DNA of 45,687 nt from an uncultured Clostridia bacterium. Lineage in GTDB: Bacteria > Bacillota > Clostridia > Oscillospirales > Oscillospiraceae. The notes under the pieces were generated by a model that saw only the letters and a program-made list of their open reading frames with translations, was not told the origin of the DNA and ran no database searches. Shown here in pieces: positions 8,986 to 18,841 of this stretch. Each line of letters begins with the position of its first letter. Within the stretch, counting starts at the first letter, position 1. Location of the stretch: positions 1-45,687 of the forward strand of contig CAMKFK010000008.1 of the NCBI GenBank assembly GCA_946411835.1. Reading direction: 5' to 3'. Made by a program: the position numbers and the translations under genes.

Positions 8986-9040
8986 TCTGGCGCGCCGGTA
9001 TGGGCTTTTGCTGGGAGAACCGGATAATGCGCACTTTTCA

Positions 9041-9069
9041 TTGCGGAACGTGCAGAAATGTGCTAAACT
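9041..9069 (+). promoter_or_regulatory. Promoter of addBA, extended -10
   Basis: TTGCGG (9041-9046), a 17-bp spacer and TAAACT (9064-9069). The preceding TGTGC at 9059-9063 fits the TRTGN extension. Transcription would start near 9076. A GGGAGG ribosome site at 9085-9090 precedes the addB ATG at 9100. Confidence 0.6.
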
Positions 9070-9099
9070 GACCGCAGGCTAGAAGGGAGGGCGGAACGG

Positions 9100-12000
9100 A
9101 TGCTGCGACTGATGATGGGACGCGCGCGCACGGGCAAGTCCGAGCGTGTGCTTTACGAGATTGCGCGCCTGGGGCGCGACGAGCCGGAGAGCCGTCAAAT
9201 TCTGATGGTGCCGGAGCATGCCTCCCACGTCGCGGAGACGGACGTCTGCCGCGTCTGCGGCGACGGGGCGAGCCGTCACGCCGAGGTGCTGACCTTCAAG
9301 CTGCTCGCCACGCGGGTGCTGTCCGTCGTGGGCGGCAGCGCGGACATAACGCTGGACGCGGGCGGCAAGTTGCTCACACTCCAGCGCGCCCTTCAGCGGC
9401 TTGCCGGGTCGCTGAAGGTCTATCGCCGCCCATCCCAGCGCAGCGCGTTTCTGGAAAGCCTGCTCGCGGTCATGGAGGAGTTGATCGCCTACGCCGTGCC
9501 GCCCGAGACGCTGGCGGAGACGGCGGCGGACATCCCCGGCGAGAGCGGCGACAAGCTCCGCGACATTGCGCTGCTCTACGGCGTTTATCTCGCCGACCTG
9601 ACTGCCGACGGACGCGACGCGCGCGACCGCCTGCAAAAGCTGGAGGAGGGTCTGGCGGACTCCGGCTACATCGACGGCAAGGACGTGTATTTGGACGGTT
9701 TTTCCTATTTCACGGGACGCGAGCTGCGCATTCTGCGCATCATGCTGCGCCGCGCCCGGAGCGTGACCGTTACGCTGCTGGGCGATCTGAACGACCGCGA
9801 GCTGTTTGCCGAGAGTCTGCGCGTGCGCGAGCAGCTCATCCGGGAGGCGAAGGACGCGGGGTTGACCTGTGAGATCGACCGGTTGCGCGACCATCCGATC
9901 AAAAACGCGCTGGACCATGTGGAGCGCCGCTTCTTCGGCGACCCCGCGCCGTGGGAGGGAGCGGACGGCGACGTGCGCCTGCTGGAATCGCCGGATGCCT
10001 ACGCCGAGGCGGAGCGCGCCGCTGCCGAAATCCTGCGTCTCGCGCGGGAGGAGGGTTTCCGCTGGCGCGAGATCGCCGTGACGGCGCGGAGCCTGCACCG
10101 CTACGAAAACGTGATCGAGACTGTGTTTGCCCGCTATGGGATACCCCTTTACAGCGCGCGCCGCAGCGACATTTTGCAGCAGCCGCTGACCGCGCTGCTG
10201 CTCGGCGCGCTCGACGCGGTGACGGGCGGCTTTGAATATGAGGATATGTTCCGCTGCCTCAAGACGGGGCTGGCAGGGCTGACGGCGGAGGAGTGCGATA
10301 TCCTTGAAAACTACGCCGTGACGTGGGACGTGCGCGGCACGATGTGGATACGCGACACGGCGTGGACGGCGCACCCGCTGGGCTACGGCATGACGTGGGA
10401 CGACGCAGCGACGGCGCGCCTCGCTGCCGTCAACGCCCTGCGCGAACGCCTGCGCATACCCTTTGCCGCGCTGTACGAGGGCGTGAAGCGCGACACGGCG
10501 CGGGAGAAGGTCGCCGCGCTCTACCGATTTTTGGAGGAAATCGGCCTGCCGGAAACCCTGGAGGTCCTGACGCAGTCGCTGTTCGAGGACGGAGAGGTGC
10601 AGCGCGCGGACGAGACCGCCCAGCTCTGGGCGATTCTCTGCGACGTGATGGACCAGTTTGTGTCCATCCTCGGCGACGCGGCGCTGGACGGCGAGGAGTT
10701 TGCGCAGCTGATGCGCCTCGTGCTGACGCAGTACAGCGTCGGCACGATTCCGGCGGCGCTGGATCGCGTCAGCCTTACGGAGATGACGCGCAACGACCGG
10801 CATACGGTTCGCGCGCTGTTCCTGCTCGGCGCGAACGACGGCGTGCTGCCTGCGGTGGAGACGGGCGGCGGCGTCCTCCGCGAGGAGGATCGCCTCGCGC
10901 TGGAGGAGCGCGGCGTCCGTCTCGCACCCCACGGCATGGCGGCGTTTCACTTGGAGCTGCAAAACCTCTACGCCGCGCTGGCGCAGCCGACACAGCGGCT
11001 CTACGTCTCCTATCCGCTCTTTGACGAGGGCGGCGCGGAGCTGCGCCCCTCCTTCGTCGTGGGGCGTCTGCAAACGCTGATCCCTTCTCTTCAAATAGAA
11101 CATGACGATGTTGACAAGGTATATCGCTTAACAGCAATCAGACCCGCGTTGGAGTATGCCGCCGAGCACATTGACGGCGCGCTCTGGCAGGCGCTGTCGG
11201 AAAACGAGGCGCTTTGGCCCGTGCTGGATGCCATGCGCGGAGCGGCGGCGTACCGGCGCGGGCGGCTGACGCATGAGGCGGTGCGCGCCCTCTACGGGCG
11301 GAGCATCACGCTGTCCGCCTCGCGCATGGATCGCGCGCGCTCCTGCCACTTCGCCTATTTCATGGAATACGGTCTGCGCGCGCGGGAGCGCGCCGCCGCA
11401 GGGTTTGACGCGCCGGAGATGGGCACCTTCGTCCATGACGTGATGGAGCACACGCTTCACGCGGCGCGGGAGCGCGGCGGCGTCAAGACGTTGGACCGCG
11501 CGGCGCTCCACGCCCTGACCCGCGCGTCGATCAACGACTACATCGACCGCGCGCTGCCCGACCTTGCCGAGAAGACAGCACGCTTTCGCTACCTGTTCCG
11601 CCGCCTGTGCGAATCCACCTACCGCATCATGGACGAGGTGGCGGACGAGCTGCGTACGAGCGATTTCGAGCCGCTTGCGTTTGAGCTGTCCTTCGGCGCG
11701 AAGGGCACGCTGCCCGCGATCCGCTTCTGTACGGACGAGAGCGAGCTGCACGTCAACGGACAGGTGGACCGCGTGGACGGCTGGCTGCACGACGGCAAGC
11801 TGTACCTGCGCGTCGTGGACTACAAGACCGGCAAAAAGAGCCTCGACCTCGCTGAGCTTCGCTACGGTCTGGGGATGCAGATGCTTTTGTACCTCTTCAC
11901 GCTGGAAAAGGAGGGCAGGGAGCTGTTCGGCGGGCACGAGATCGTCCCGGCGGGCGTGCTGTACACCCCGGCGCGGGACGAGATTCTGCGTCTTCCGCGC

Positions 12001-12450
12001 GACACGGACGACGAAACCCTCCGCCGCGAGGCGCGCAAGGCACTCCGCCGAAGCGGCATGGTGCTCTCTGACGACGCCGTGCTCACGGCGATGGAGCACG
12101 AGGCGCTGACCGAGCCGCAGCGTCTCCCCATCACGGTCAGGACCGCGAAGGACGGCACGCGAAGCCTCGGCGGCAGCCTCGCCACGGCGGAGCAGCTGGG
12201 CAAGCTGGCGCGCTATGTGGACAAGCTGGTGCGTGACATCGGACGGGAGACCGAGCGCGGAAACATCGACGCCGACCCCTTCGTCCGCAGCCCGGGAGAC
12301 ACCGCCTGCGCCTACTGTCCCTACGCCGCCGCCTGCGGCTTTGAGGACGGCAGCGGCAGCGACCGCTATGAATACATTCCCAGGACCGACGCCGACGGCT
12401 TTTGGAGCGCCGTGGACGAGGCGCTGAAGGGAGGGGAGCACGATGGCTGA
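9100..12450 (+). CDS. addB: ATP-dependent helicase/nuclease subunit B (AddB)
   Basis: AddB is the second subunit of AddAB, the RecBCD counterpart of Firmicutes, which resects double-strand breaks up to a Chi site. The 1116-residue length is typical. A degenerate nucleotide loop GRARTGKSE starts at residue 8. The C-terminal RecB-like nuclease has a DRVDGW segment and VVDYKTGKK (Asp 907, Lys 909). All four cysteines of the family's 4Fe-4S cluster are present: Cys749 in RSCHFAYF and Cys1070, 1073 and 1079 in a CxxCx5C motif near the end. The gene overlaps addA by 8 nt, so the two subunits are probably made together. Confidence 0.95.
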   Translation: MLRLMMGRARTGKSERVLYEIARLGRDEPESRQILMVPEHASHVAETDVCRVCGDGASRHAEVLTFKLLATRVLSVVGGSADITLDAGGKLLTLQRALQRLAGSLKVYRRPSQRSAFLESLLAVMEELIAYAVPPETLAETAADIPGESGDKLRDIALLYGVYLADLTADGRDARDRLQKLEEGLADSGYIDGKDVYLDGFSYFTGRELRILRIMLRRARSVTVTLLGDLNDRELFAESLRVREQLIREAKDAGLTCEIDRLRDHPIKNALDHVERRFFGDPAPWEGADGDVRLLESPDAYAEAERAAAEILRLAREEGFRWREIAVTARSLHRYENVIETVFARYGIPLYSARRSDILQQPLTALLLGALDAVTGGFEYEDMFRCLKTGLAGLTAEECDILENYAVTWDVRGTMWIRDTAWTAHPLGYGMTWDDAATARLAAVNALRERLRIPFAALYEGVKRDTAREKVAALYRFLEEIGLPETLEVLTQSLFEDGEVQRADETAQLWAILCDVMDQFVSILGDAALDGEEFAQLMRLVLTQYSVGTIPAALDRVSLTEMTRNDRHTVRALFLLGANDGVLPAVETGGGVLREEDRLALEERGVRLAPHGMAAFHLELQNLYAALAQPTQRLYVSYPLFDEGGAELRPSFVVGRLQTLIPSLQIEHDDVDKVYRLTAIRPALEYAAEHIDGALWQALSENEALWPVLDAMRGAAAYRRGRLTHEAVRALYGRSITLSASRMDRARSCHFAYFMEYGLRARERAAAGFDAPEMGTFVHDVMEHTLHAARERGGVKTLDRAALHALTRASINDYIDRALPDLAEKTARFRYLFRRLCESTYRIMDEVADELRTSDFEPLAFELSFGAKGTLPAIRFCTDESELHVNGQVDRVDGWLHDGKLYLRVVDYKTGKKSLDLAELRYGLGMQMLLYLFTLEKEGRELFGGHEIVPAGVLYTPARDEILRLPRDTDDETLRREARKALRRSGMVLSDDAVLTAMEHEALTEPQRLPITVRTAKDGTRSLGGSLATAEQLGKLARYVDKLVRDIGRETERGNIDADPFVRSPGDTACAYCPYAAACGFEDGSGSDRYEYIPRTDADGFWSAVDEALKGGEHDG

Positions 12451-15400
12451 AATCAGGCTGACCGACGAACAGCGCGCCGCCGTGGACGACCGGGGACGCG
12501 CGCTCCTCGTTTCCGCCGCCGCCGGGTCCGGCAAGACCAAGGTGCTGGTCGAGCGCCTGTTCTCCTATGTCGAGCGCGAGGGCGCGAATCTCGACGAGTT
12601 TCTCATCATCACCTATACCCGCGCCGCCGCCGCCGAGCTGCGCGGGAAGATTGCCGCCGCGCTCTCGGAGCGACTGCGGCTCGACCCCGGAAACGCACAT
12701 TTGCAGCGCCAGCTCCTGCGGGTCTACCGCGCGGACATCAAGACGGTGGACGCTTTCTGCACGGCGCTTCTGCGCGAGAACTGCCATCTGCTGGGCGAGG
12801 ATGAGGCGCACCGCGCCCTGCGCCCGGACTTTCGCGTGCTGGATGAGCAGGACGCCGCCGCGCTGCGCGAGCGTGTGCTCGCGCGCACGCTGGAGCGGTT
12901 TTACGAGGGCCTGCGGCCCGGCGACGGCGGGACGCTGCTCGCCGACACCCTCGGCGCGGGACGGGACGACCGAGCGCTCGCGGCGCTGGTGAGCGAGCTG
13001 TACGACAAGGTACAGTCGCAGCCGTACCCCGCGCGCTGGCTGGAAAAGGCGGCGGCGGACTGGGAAAGCGTCCCCGCCTCCGTGGACGAGACGCCCTTCG
13101 GGACGCTGCTGCTCCGTGACCTGCGCGCCAAGGCGCTGCACTGGGCGCGGCTGCTGGAGGACGGCGCGGACGAGATGGCGGGGGACGGCAAGCTCTCGCT
13201 GAGCTACGCGCCGTGCTTCCGCTCCGCTGCCGCCGCGCTCCGCCTGCTCGCGGAGAGCGCGGCGCGGGGCTGGGACGCCGCGCGCGCCCAGCGCGTGACC
13301 TTCCCGCGCCTGACCGCCGCCCGCAAGGTCGAGGATGAGGCGCTGAAAAACCGCATGAAGCAGCTCTGGGACAACTGCAAGGGAAGCGTCGCAAAGCTGG
13401 ACGCCTGGTTTGCCGTCTCGTCCGCCGAGGCGGCGGACGACCTGCGCGCCATGTCCGGCGCGATGGCCGCGCTGCTTGGACTGACGAAGGACTTTCTGAA
13501 TGCTTACGCCGCCGAAAAACGCCGCCGCAACGCCGCCGACTTCTCGGACCAGGAGCATCTGGCGATCCGATTGCTGGTGGACGGGGATGGCGGCCCTACC
13601 GAGCTGGCGCGCACCGTCGCGGCGCGCTACCGCGAGATCATGGTGGACGAGTATCAGGACGCCAACGAGGTGCAGAACCGCATTTTTGAGGCGGTCTCCC
13701 GAGACGGGAGCAACCTCTTCACCGTCGGCGATGTGAAGCAGAGCATCTACCGCTTCCGCCTCGCCGATCCGACCATCTTTCTCGCGCGTTACAGCGCCTA
13801 TCCCCGCGCGGCGGACGCGAAGCCGGGAGAGCGGGCAAAGCTGCTGCTCTCCCGGAACTTCCGTTCCCGCGCCGAGGTTTTGGACGCGGTGAATTTTGTC
13901 TTCTCCAACATCCTCTCCGCCGAGATGGGCGAGCTGGACTATGGCGCGGACGAGGCGCTGTACGCCGGCGCGCCGTACGGAGACAATCCCGCCTGCGCGA
14001 CCGAGTTCCACCTGCTCGACACAGAGGGCCGCGCGAGCGAAGCGGAGGCGGCGTTTGTGGCGGACTATATACGCCGAATGCTGGACGAGGGCTTTCCCGT
14101 CACCGACGAGGCGACGCGCGCGCCGCGCCCCGTCCGGAAGGAGGACGTCGTCATCCTCATGCGCTCGCCGCGCGCGCGGCTCGCCGGGCTCCGCGCCGCG
14201 CTGGAGGCGCGGCGGATCACGGTCAGCGCCGACGCGCCGGAGGACCTGTTCGCCGCCGTGGAGGTGAGGACGGTGTTCGCGCTGCTGGAGGTGCTGGACA
14301 ACCCGCGTCAGGATGTGCCGCTCATCGCGGTGCTGCGCTCGCCGCTGTTCGGCTTCTCCGCCGACCGCCTCGCGCTGCTGCGCGGTGCAAAGCGCGACGG
14401 CGACTTCTACGACGCGCTGACGGACGGCGCGGGAGAGGACGTGGCGCGCTTTCTTGACACCCTGCGCGCGCTCCGCGCCGCCGCGCGGAACATGACCGTG
14501 CGCCGCCTGCTCGCGCATTGCTACGACACGCTGAACGTGCTGGGCGTCTTCGGCGCGATGCCGCGCGGACGCGAGCGAAAGGAAAATCTGCTCGCGTTCC
14601 TCTCGCTGTGCGAGCGTTTTGAGGAAAACGGCTGCCGGGGGCTGTTTGCCTTCGTCAGCCACCTGCGCGACCTGCGCGAGAGCGGCGGCTTTGAGGCAAA
14701 CCGGCATGCGCAGAGCGTGCGAGGCGTGCGCATTATGAGCATTCACAGCGCGAAGGGACTGGAATTTCCGGTGGTCATCCTCGCCGACCTCGCCAAGCGC
14801 TTCAACAATATGGACTTTCAGGGCGCGGTGCTCGTGCATCCGAAATACGGCGTGGGCCCGGAATGCGTGGATATATCGCGCCGTATCCGTTACCCGACCG
14901 TCGCGCGGCAGGCGATCGAGCGGACGCTCCGCCGCGAGGCCAAGGCGGAGGAGCTGCGCCTGCTCTACGTCGCCATGACCCGCGCAAAGGAGAAGCTGGT
15001 GCTGGTGCATACGCAGGCGAACGCGGCAAAGCGCGTCGCCGACCTGCTTGCCGTCGCGTCCTGCCCGGCTCTTCCGGAGACGGTGGACGAGGGCAAGTGC
15101 CTCGGCGACTGGGTGCTGCTGCCGCTGCTGTGCCGCCCCGAGGCGGAGCCGCTGCGCGCGCTCGCGGGCTTTGACGCGCCTCGCCTCGCGGCGGACGGCG
15201 CGCCGTGGCGCGTCGCCGTGCACGAGGGCGACGCGGCGGGGGAGACGGCGGCGCAAAGCGACACGCGCGCCGATCCGGAGCGGAAAGCGGAGCCGGCGCC
15301 GGACCTTGACGCGCTTTCGTGGACCTATCCCCACGCGGCGGCGGTGGCGCTCTCCGCCAAGCTGACCGCCACCCAGCTCAAGGGGCGCGAGGCGGACGCG

Positions 15401-15991
15401 GAAATCGCCGAGCACGCCAAGCTGCCCCCGCGTCTGCGCAGTCTTGCGCGCCCGCGTTTCATTGCGGGCGAGACGCCGTTGACCGCTGCGGAGCGCGGCA
15501 CGGCGATCCACCTCGTCATGGAGTATCTGGATTTCGCCTGCGAGCCGAACGAGGACGCCGTCCGCGCGCGGATTGCCGCGCTGGCGGACAGGCGCCTGCT
15601 GACGCGCGAGCAGGCGGAGGCGGCGGACGCCGCCACCATCGCGCGCTTTTTGCGCAGTCCGGTGGCGGCGCGTATCCGCGCGAGCCGTCATGTCGAGCGG
15701 GAGTATCGCTTCTCGATCCTCGTCTCGGCGCGGTCCTTTGACGCGCGCGCCGACGCGGACGACCGGGTGCTGCTGCAAGGCGTCGCCGACTGCGTTTTCG
15801 AGGAGGACGGCGCGCTTGTCGTGCTGGACTTCAAGACCGACCGCATCACCTCCGCGCAGACGGCGGAGCGCGCCGCCTTCTACCGTCCCCAGCTCGACGC
15901 TTACGCCGCCGCGCTGGGGCGGATCATGGACCTGCCGGTGCGCGAGAGGCTGCTGTACTTCTTCACAACGGGCGATACAATCTCAGTATAA
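12443..15991 (+). CDS. addA: ATP-dependent helicase/nuclease subunit A (AddA)
   Basis: AddA is the motor subunit of AddAB, a superfamily 1 UvrD-like 3'-5' helicase with a C-terminal nuclease. The 1182-residue product has Walker A SAAAGSGKTKV (Lys31), motif II MVDEYQDANEVQ, the motif III region VGDVKQSIYRFR, motif V MSIHSAKGLEFPVV and motif VI LYVAMTRAKEKL. The nuclease motif is VVLDFKTDR (Asp1129, Lys1131). The ATG lies inside the last codons of addB and follows a GGGAGG site. The gene is extremely GC-rich, which makes long spurious frames on the other strand. Confidence 0.96.
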   Translation: MAEIRLTDEQRAAVDDRGRALLVSAAAGSGKTKVLVERLFSYVEREGANLDEFLIITYTRAAAAELRGKIAAALSERLRLDPGNAHLQRQLLRVYRADIKTVDAFCTALLRENCHLLGEDEAHRALRPDFRVLDEQDAAALRERVLARTLERFYEGLRPGDGGTLLADTLGAGRDDRALAALVSELYDKVQSQPYPARWLEKAAADWESVPASVDETPFGTLLLRDLRAKALHWARLLEDGADEMAGDGKLSLSYAPCFRSAAAALRLLAESAARGWDAARAQRVTFPRLTAARKVEDEALKNRMKQLWDNCKGSVAKLDAWFAVSSAEAADDLRAMSGAMAALLGLTKDFLNAYAAEKRRRNAADFSDQEHLAIRLLVDGDGGPTELARTVAARYREIMVDEYQDANEVQNRIFEAVSRDGSNLFTVGDVKQSIYRFRLADPTIFLARYSAYPRAADAKPGERAKLLLSRNFRSRAEVLDAVNFVFSNILSAEMGELDYGADEALYAGAPYGDNPACATEFHLLDTEGRASEAEAAFVADYIRRMLDEGFPVTDEATRAPRPVRKEDVVILMRSPRARLAGLRAALEARRITVSADAPEDLFAAVEVRTVFALLEVLDNPRQDVPLIAVLRSPLFGFSADRLALLRGAKRDGDFYDALTDGAGEDVARFLDTLRALRAAARNMTVRRLLAHCYDTLNVLGVFGAMPRGRERKENLLAFLSLCERFEENGCRGLFAFVSHLRDLRESGGFEANRHAQSVRGVRIMSIHSAKGLEFPVVILADLAKRFNNMDFQGAVLVHPKYGVGPECVDISRRIRYPTVARQAIERTLRREAKAEELRLLYVAMTRAKEKLVLVHTQANAAKRVADLLAVASCPALPETVDEGKCLGDWVLLPLLCRPEAEPLRALAGFDAPRLAADGAPWRVAVHEGDAAGETAAQSDTRADPERKAEPAPDLDALSWTYPHAAAVALSAKLTATQLKGREADAEIAEHAKLPPRLRSLARPRFIAGETPLTAAERGTAIHLVMEYLDFACEPNEDAVRARIAALADRRLLTREQAEAADAATIARFLRSPVAARIRASRHVEREYRFSILVSARSFDARADADDRVLLQGVADCVFEEDGALVVLDFKTDRITSAQTAERAAFYRPQLDAYAAALGRIMDLPVRERLLYFFTTGDTISV

Positions 15992-16004
15992 TGGAGGGGC
16001 TTGC

Positions 16005-16694
16005 ATGGCTCTCTATGTGATCGGCGACCTGCATCTGTCGCTGACGGGTGAAAAACCGATGGATGTCTTCGGTGAGCGCTGGACGAACCACGTCGAGCGC
16101 CTGCGCGCGTCGTTTGCGCAGCTGAACGACGACGACGTGACCGTGCTGGCGGGGGACAGCTCTTGGGGCATGTCCCTCGACGATGCGCGCGAGGATTTCG
16201 CGTTCATCGACGCGTTGCCGGGGCGCAAGCTGTTGCTCAAGGGCAACCATGACTACTGGTGGACGACGGCGTCAAAAATGAAGCGTTTTTTTGCCGGTCA
16301 GGGCTTCACCACGCTGGACATTCTGCACAACAACTGCTTCTTCTACGGCGACTACGCCCTGTGCGGCACGCGCGGCTGGTTCTATGAGGAGGATGCCGCC
16401 GGAACGCACACGGGAAAAATGCTCGCACGCGAGGCCCTGCGGCTTGAGGCGTCGTTTCAGGCGGCGCAGGGGAAGCCGATCCTCTGCTTTCTCCACTACC
16501 CGCCCATCTATCAGGGCTACCAATGCCAGGAGCTGCTGACGATCATCGACCGCTGGCACGTTGAGCGCTGCTGTTACGCCCACCTCCACGGCGCGACCCA
16601 CCGCCGCGCGTTTGAGGGAAAGCGCAGCTTTACCAACTATTCGCTGGTTTCTGCGGATTATTTGGACTTTATCCCCAAAAAAATCTGCGATTAG
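16005..16694 (+). CDS. Calcineurin-like metallophosphoesterase
   Basis: The 229-residue soluble protein has the five metal-binding blocks of the calcineurin-like fold: GDLHL (7-11), AGDSSWG (Asp51), KGNHDYWW (Asn81, His82), CFLHYPP and YAHLHG. The substrate cannot be read from sequence; relatives include phosphodiesterases and phosphomonoesterases. The frame is open upstream inside addA, but ATG 16005 has GGAGGGG just before it and gives the motif at the normal distance from the N-terminus. It starts 13 nt after addA and is likely the third gene of that operon. Confidence 0.85.
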   Translation: MALYVIGDLHLSLTGEKPMDVFGERWTNHVERLRASFAQLNDDDVTVLAGDSSWGMSLDDAREDFAFIDALPGRKLLLKGNHDYWWTTASKMKRFFAGQGFTTLDILHNNCFFYGDYALCGTRGWFYEEDAAGTHTGKMLAREALRLEASFQAAQGKPILCFLHYPPIYQGYQCQELLTIIDRWHVERCCYAHLHGATHRRAFEGKRSFTNYSLVSADYLDFIPKKICD

Positions 16695-16736
16695 CGCTTC
16701 GATTGGTTAAATTTAGGGTAGATTTTTTGAATCGCT

Positions 16737-16747
16737 TATGTTAGAAT
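16737..16747 (+). promoter_or_regulatory. tig: Extended -10 promoter of the tig operon
   Basis: TATGT immediately followed by TAGAAT (16742-16747) matches TRTGN-TATAAT in all but one base of the hexamer. I see no good -35, as is common for extended -10 promoters. The transcript would start near 16754, giving a leader of about 45 nt with a CGGAGGG ribosome site before ATG 16799. Confidence 0.6.
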
Positions 16748-16766
16748 ACCAAATTACAATGGTATT
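16745..16766. repeat. 7-bp inverted repeat across the tig start site
   Basis: AATACCA (16745-16751) and TGGTATT (16760-16766) are perfect inverted arms 8 bp apart. The left arm begins within the -10 hexamer, so this is better read as a DNA operator candidate than as an RNA hairpin. It could also be chance in an AT-rich promoter. Confidence 0.35.
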
Positions 16767-16798
16767 TTTATTAGTTCATACGGAGGGAAAAATAGGTT

Positions 16799-18115
16799 AT
16801 GACTGTCAAGAATGTTGAAAAGCTGGAGAAAAGCCGAGTCGTGCTCGAGGTCGAGGTCGACGCGGATGAGTTTGAAGCTGCCGTCGCCAAGGCTTACATC
16901 AAGCTGCGCAGAAAAATCAGCGTCCCCGGCTTTCGTCCCGGCAAGGCGCCGCGCAAGATGATCGAGAAACTGTACGGACCCGAGATTTTTTACAGCGAAG
17001 CGATCGACATATCTTTCCCCGAGGCATACGAGAGCGCCGTCAAGAACGAGGAGCTCAATACCATCGGCTATCCCGAGGTCGAGGTGCTTGACGATGTGAC
17101 GAAGGACGGCTATACCTTCAAGGCGACCGTTGCCGTGTACCCCGAGGTCAAGATCGGCGCGTACAAGGGCGTCAGCGCCCCCAAGGACCCCGTCGTCGTC
17201 ACCGACGACGATGTGGACGAGCGCCTGAACGCCATGGCGGAGCGGAACGCCCGCCTCGTCTCCGTGGAGCGTGAGGCGAAGCTGGGCGACACCGCCGTCA
17301 TTGACTTCGAGGGGTTTCTTGACGGTGTGCCCTTTGACGGCGGTAAGGGTGAGAACCATGAGCTGGAGCTTGGCTCCGGCAGCTTTGTGCCGGGCTTTGA
17401 GGATCAGGTCGTCGGCATGAAGGCGGGAGAGGAGAAGGACGTCGACATTACCTTCCCTGAGGATTATGCCCCCGAGCTCGCCGGAAAGGCGGCCGTGTTC
17501 CACGTTAAGGTCAACGAGGTCAAGTTCAAGGAGCTGCCCGAGCTGGACGATGAGTTCGCCAAGGATGTTTCCGAGTTCGACACCATCGACGAGCTGCGCG
17601 CCGACACCCGCAAAAAGCTGGAGGAGGAGCGTCAGAAGAGCGTGGACGTCGCCTTTGAGAACGCTCTACTCGAAAAGGTCGCCGAGAGCGTGGAGGCGGA
17701 CATCCCCGACATTCTGATCGAGGAGCAGTGTCGGCGCTTCCTCGATGAGTTCAAGGATCGTCTTGCCGCGCAGGGCATCCCCTATGAGCAGTACGCCAGG
17801 ATGACCAACATGGACGAGGCGAAGTTCCTGGAGGATGGACGCGAGCCGGCGCTCAGGCAGGTCAAGATGGACCTCGCCATCGCCAAGATCATTGAGGAAG
17901 AGAAGTTCGAGGCGAGCGAGGAGGACGTCGCCGCCGAATACCGTCGCATTGCCGACAGCTACGGTATGGACGTCGAGACGATCAAGAAGTACTTAAGCGA
18001 GGCCAGCATCCGCAACTCTGTGCTCAACGGCAAGGCGATTGCCGTCGTCAAGGACAACGCCGTCGTTGAGGAAAAGCCCGTCGAGGAAAAAAACGGAGAC
18101 GATGCGGCTGAATAG
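16799..18115 (+). CDS. tig: Trigger factor
   Basis: Trigger factor is the ribosome-bound chaperone and peptidyl-prolyl isomerase that meets nascent chains at the exit tunnel. The 438-residue product has the normal three parts: an N-terminal ribosome-binding domain with the signature PGFRPGKAPRKMI (about 40-53), an FKBP-type isomerase domain (about 155-245, GDTAVIDFEGF, VPGFEDQVVGM) and a long helical C-terminal cradle (about 246-425). The tail is acidic. It opens the tig-clpP-clpX-lon-ysxC block, which joins folding and protein turnover. Confidence 0.96.
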   Translation: MTVKNVEKLEKSRVVLEVEVDADEFEAAVAKAYIKLRRKISVPGFRPGKAPRKMIEKLYGPEIFYSEAIDISFPEAYESAVKNEELNTIGYPEVEVLDDVTKDGYTFKATVAVYPEVKIGAYKGVSAPKDPVVVTDDDVDERLNAMAERNARLVSVEREAKLGDTAVIDFEGFLDGVPFDGGKGENHELELGSGSFVPGFEDQVVGMKAGEEKDVDITFPEDYAPELAGKAAVFHVKVNEVKFKELPELDDEFAKDVSEFDTIDELRADTRKKLEEERQKSVDVAFENALLEKVAESVEADIPDILIEEQCRRFLDEFKDRLAAQGIPYEQYARMTNMDEAKFLEDGREPALRQVKMDLAIAKIIEEEKFEASEEDVAAEYRRIADSYGMDVETIKKYLSEASIRNSVLNGKAIAVVKDNAVVEEKPVEEKNGDDAAE

Positions 18116-18140
18116 GCGCAAACCTGTCTATACTAAGAAA

Positions 18141-18174
18141 CGAGCAACCACAAGCTGTGCTTTGTGGTTGTTCG
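18141..18174 (+). terminator. Hairpin between tig and clpP
   Basis: Arms at 18141-18153 and 18162-18174 pair over 13 bp (CGAGCAACCACAA with TTGTGGTTGTTCG, one G-U) around an 8-nt loop. No T-run follows. It could be a partial terminator or processing signal that sets clpP expression apart from tig. I saw no convincing promoter between it and clpP. Confidence 0.5.
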
Positions 18175-18230
18175 CGTAAGTGCCGATCATTTGAACAGAC
18201 TGTGAACAAACCCAAGGAGGTATTTTATCC

Positions 18231-18812
18231 ATGGCATTGGTACCCTATGTGATCGAACAGACGAACCGGGGCGAGCGCTCCTACGATCTGTTTTCCCGAC
18301 TGCTGGAGGATCGCATCATCTTCCTCGGCGAGGAGGTAAACTCCGTGACCGCGAGCCTTGTCGTCGCGCAGATGCTCTATCTGGAGGCGAAGGACCCGGA
18401 CAAGGACATCCAGTTCTATATCAACTCCCCCGGCGGCAGCGTGACAGACGGCTTTGCCATCTACGACACGATGCAGTATATCAAGTGCGACGTGTCCACC
18501 ATTTGCGTCGGCATGGCGGCGAGCATGGGCGCGTTTCTGCTCTCCGCCGGCACGAAGGGCAAGCGCATCGCCCTGCCCAACGCCGAGATCATGATCCATC
18601 AGCCGCTCGGCGGCTTCCAGGGCCAGGCGACCGACATCGAGATCCACGCCAAGCGTATGCTTGAAATCAAAGAGAAGCTGACGCACATCCTCGCCGAAAA
18701 CTGTGGCAAGGACTTCGAGCTTGTGCGCGCCGACTGCGAGCGCGACAACTTTATGACCGCCGAGCAGGCGAAGGAATACGGCTTGATCGACAAGGTCATC
18801 TACAAAAGGTAA
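18231..18812 (+). CDS. clpP: ATP-dependent Clp protease proteolytic subunit
   Basis: ClpP forms the tetradecameric serine protease chamber that degrades proteins unfolded by ClpX or ClpC. The 193-residue length is standard. The catalytic triad is Ser98 (MAASMGAF), His123 (IMIHQPLGG) and Asp172 (ERDNFMTAE). The N-terminal [16 protein letters not shown] is typical of processed ClpP. An AAGGAGG site lies 10 nt before the ATG. clpX follows after 29 nt. Confidence 0.97.
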   Translation: MALVPYVIEQTNRGERSYDLFSRLLEDRIIFLGEEVNSVTASLVVAQMLYLEAKDPDKDIQFYINSPGGSVTDGFAIYDTMQYIKCDVSTICVGMAASMGAFLLSAGTKGKRIALPNAEIMIHQPLGGFQGQATDIEIHAKRMLEIKEKLTHILAENCGKDFELVRADCERDNFMTAEQAKEYGLIDKVIYKR

Positions 18813-18841
18813 CAGACGGAAAATAATAAGGTAGGAAACCG

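Noticed and set aside
12137-15778. Very long minus-strand open frame (over 1200 codons) opposite addA
   Set aside because: It lies antisense to a gene with complete helicase and nuclease motifs. Its protein is Arg/Ala/Gln-rich low-complexity sequence typical of antisense frames in GC-rich DNA.
18190-18210. CtsR-type operator before clpP
   Set aside because: Two TGAACA copies occur 11 bp apart, but CtsR sites need GGTCAAA-type heptads with 10-bp spacing and normally overlap a promoter, which I do not see here.
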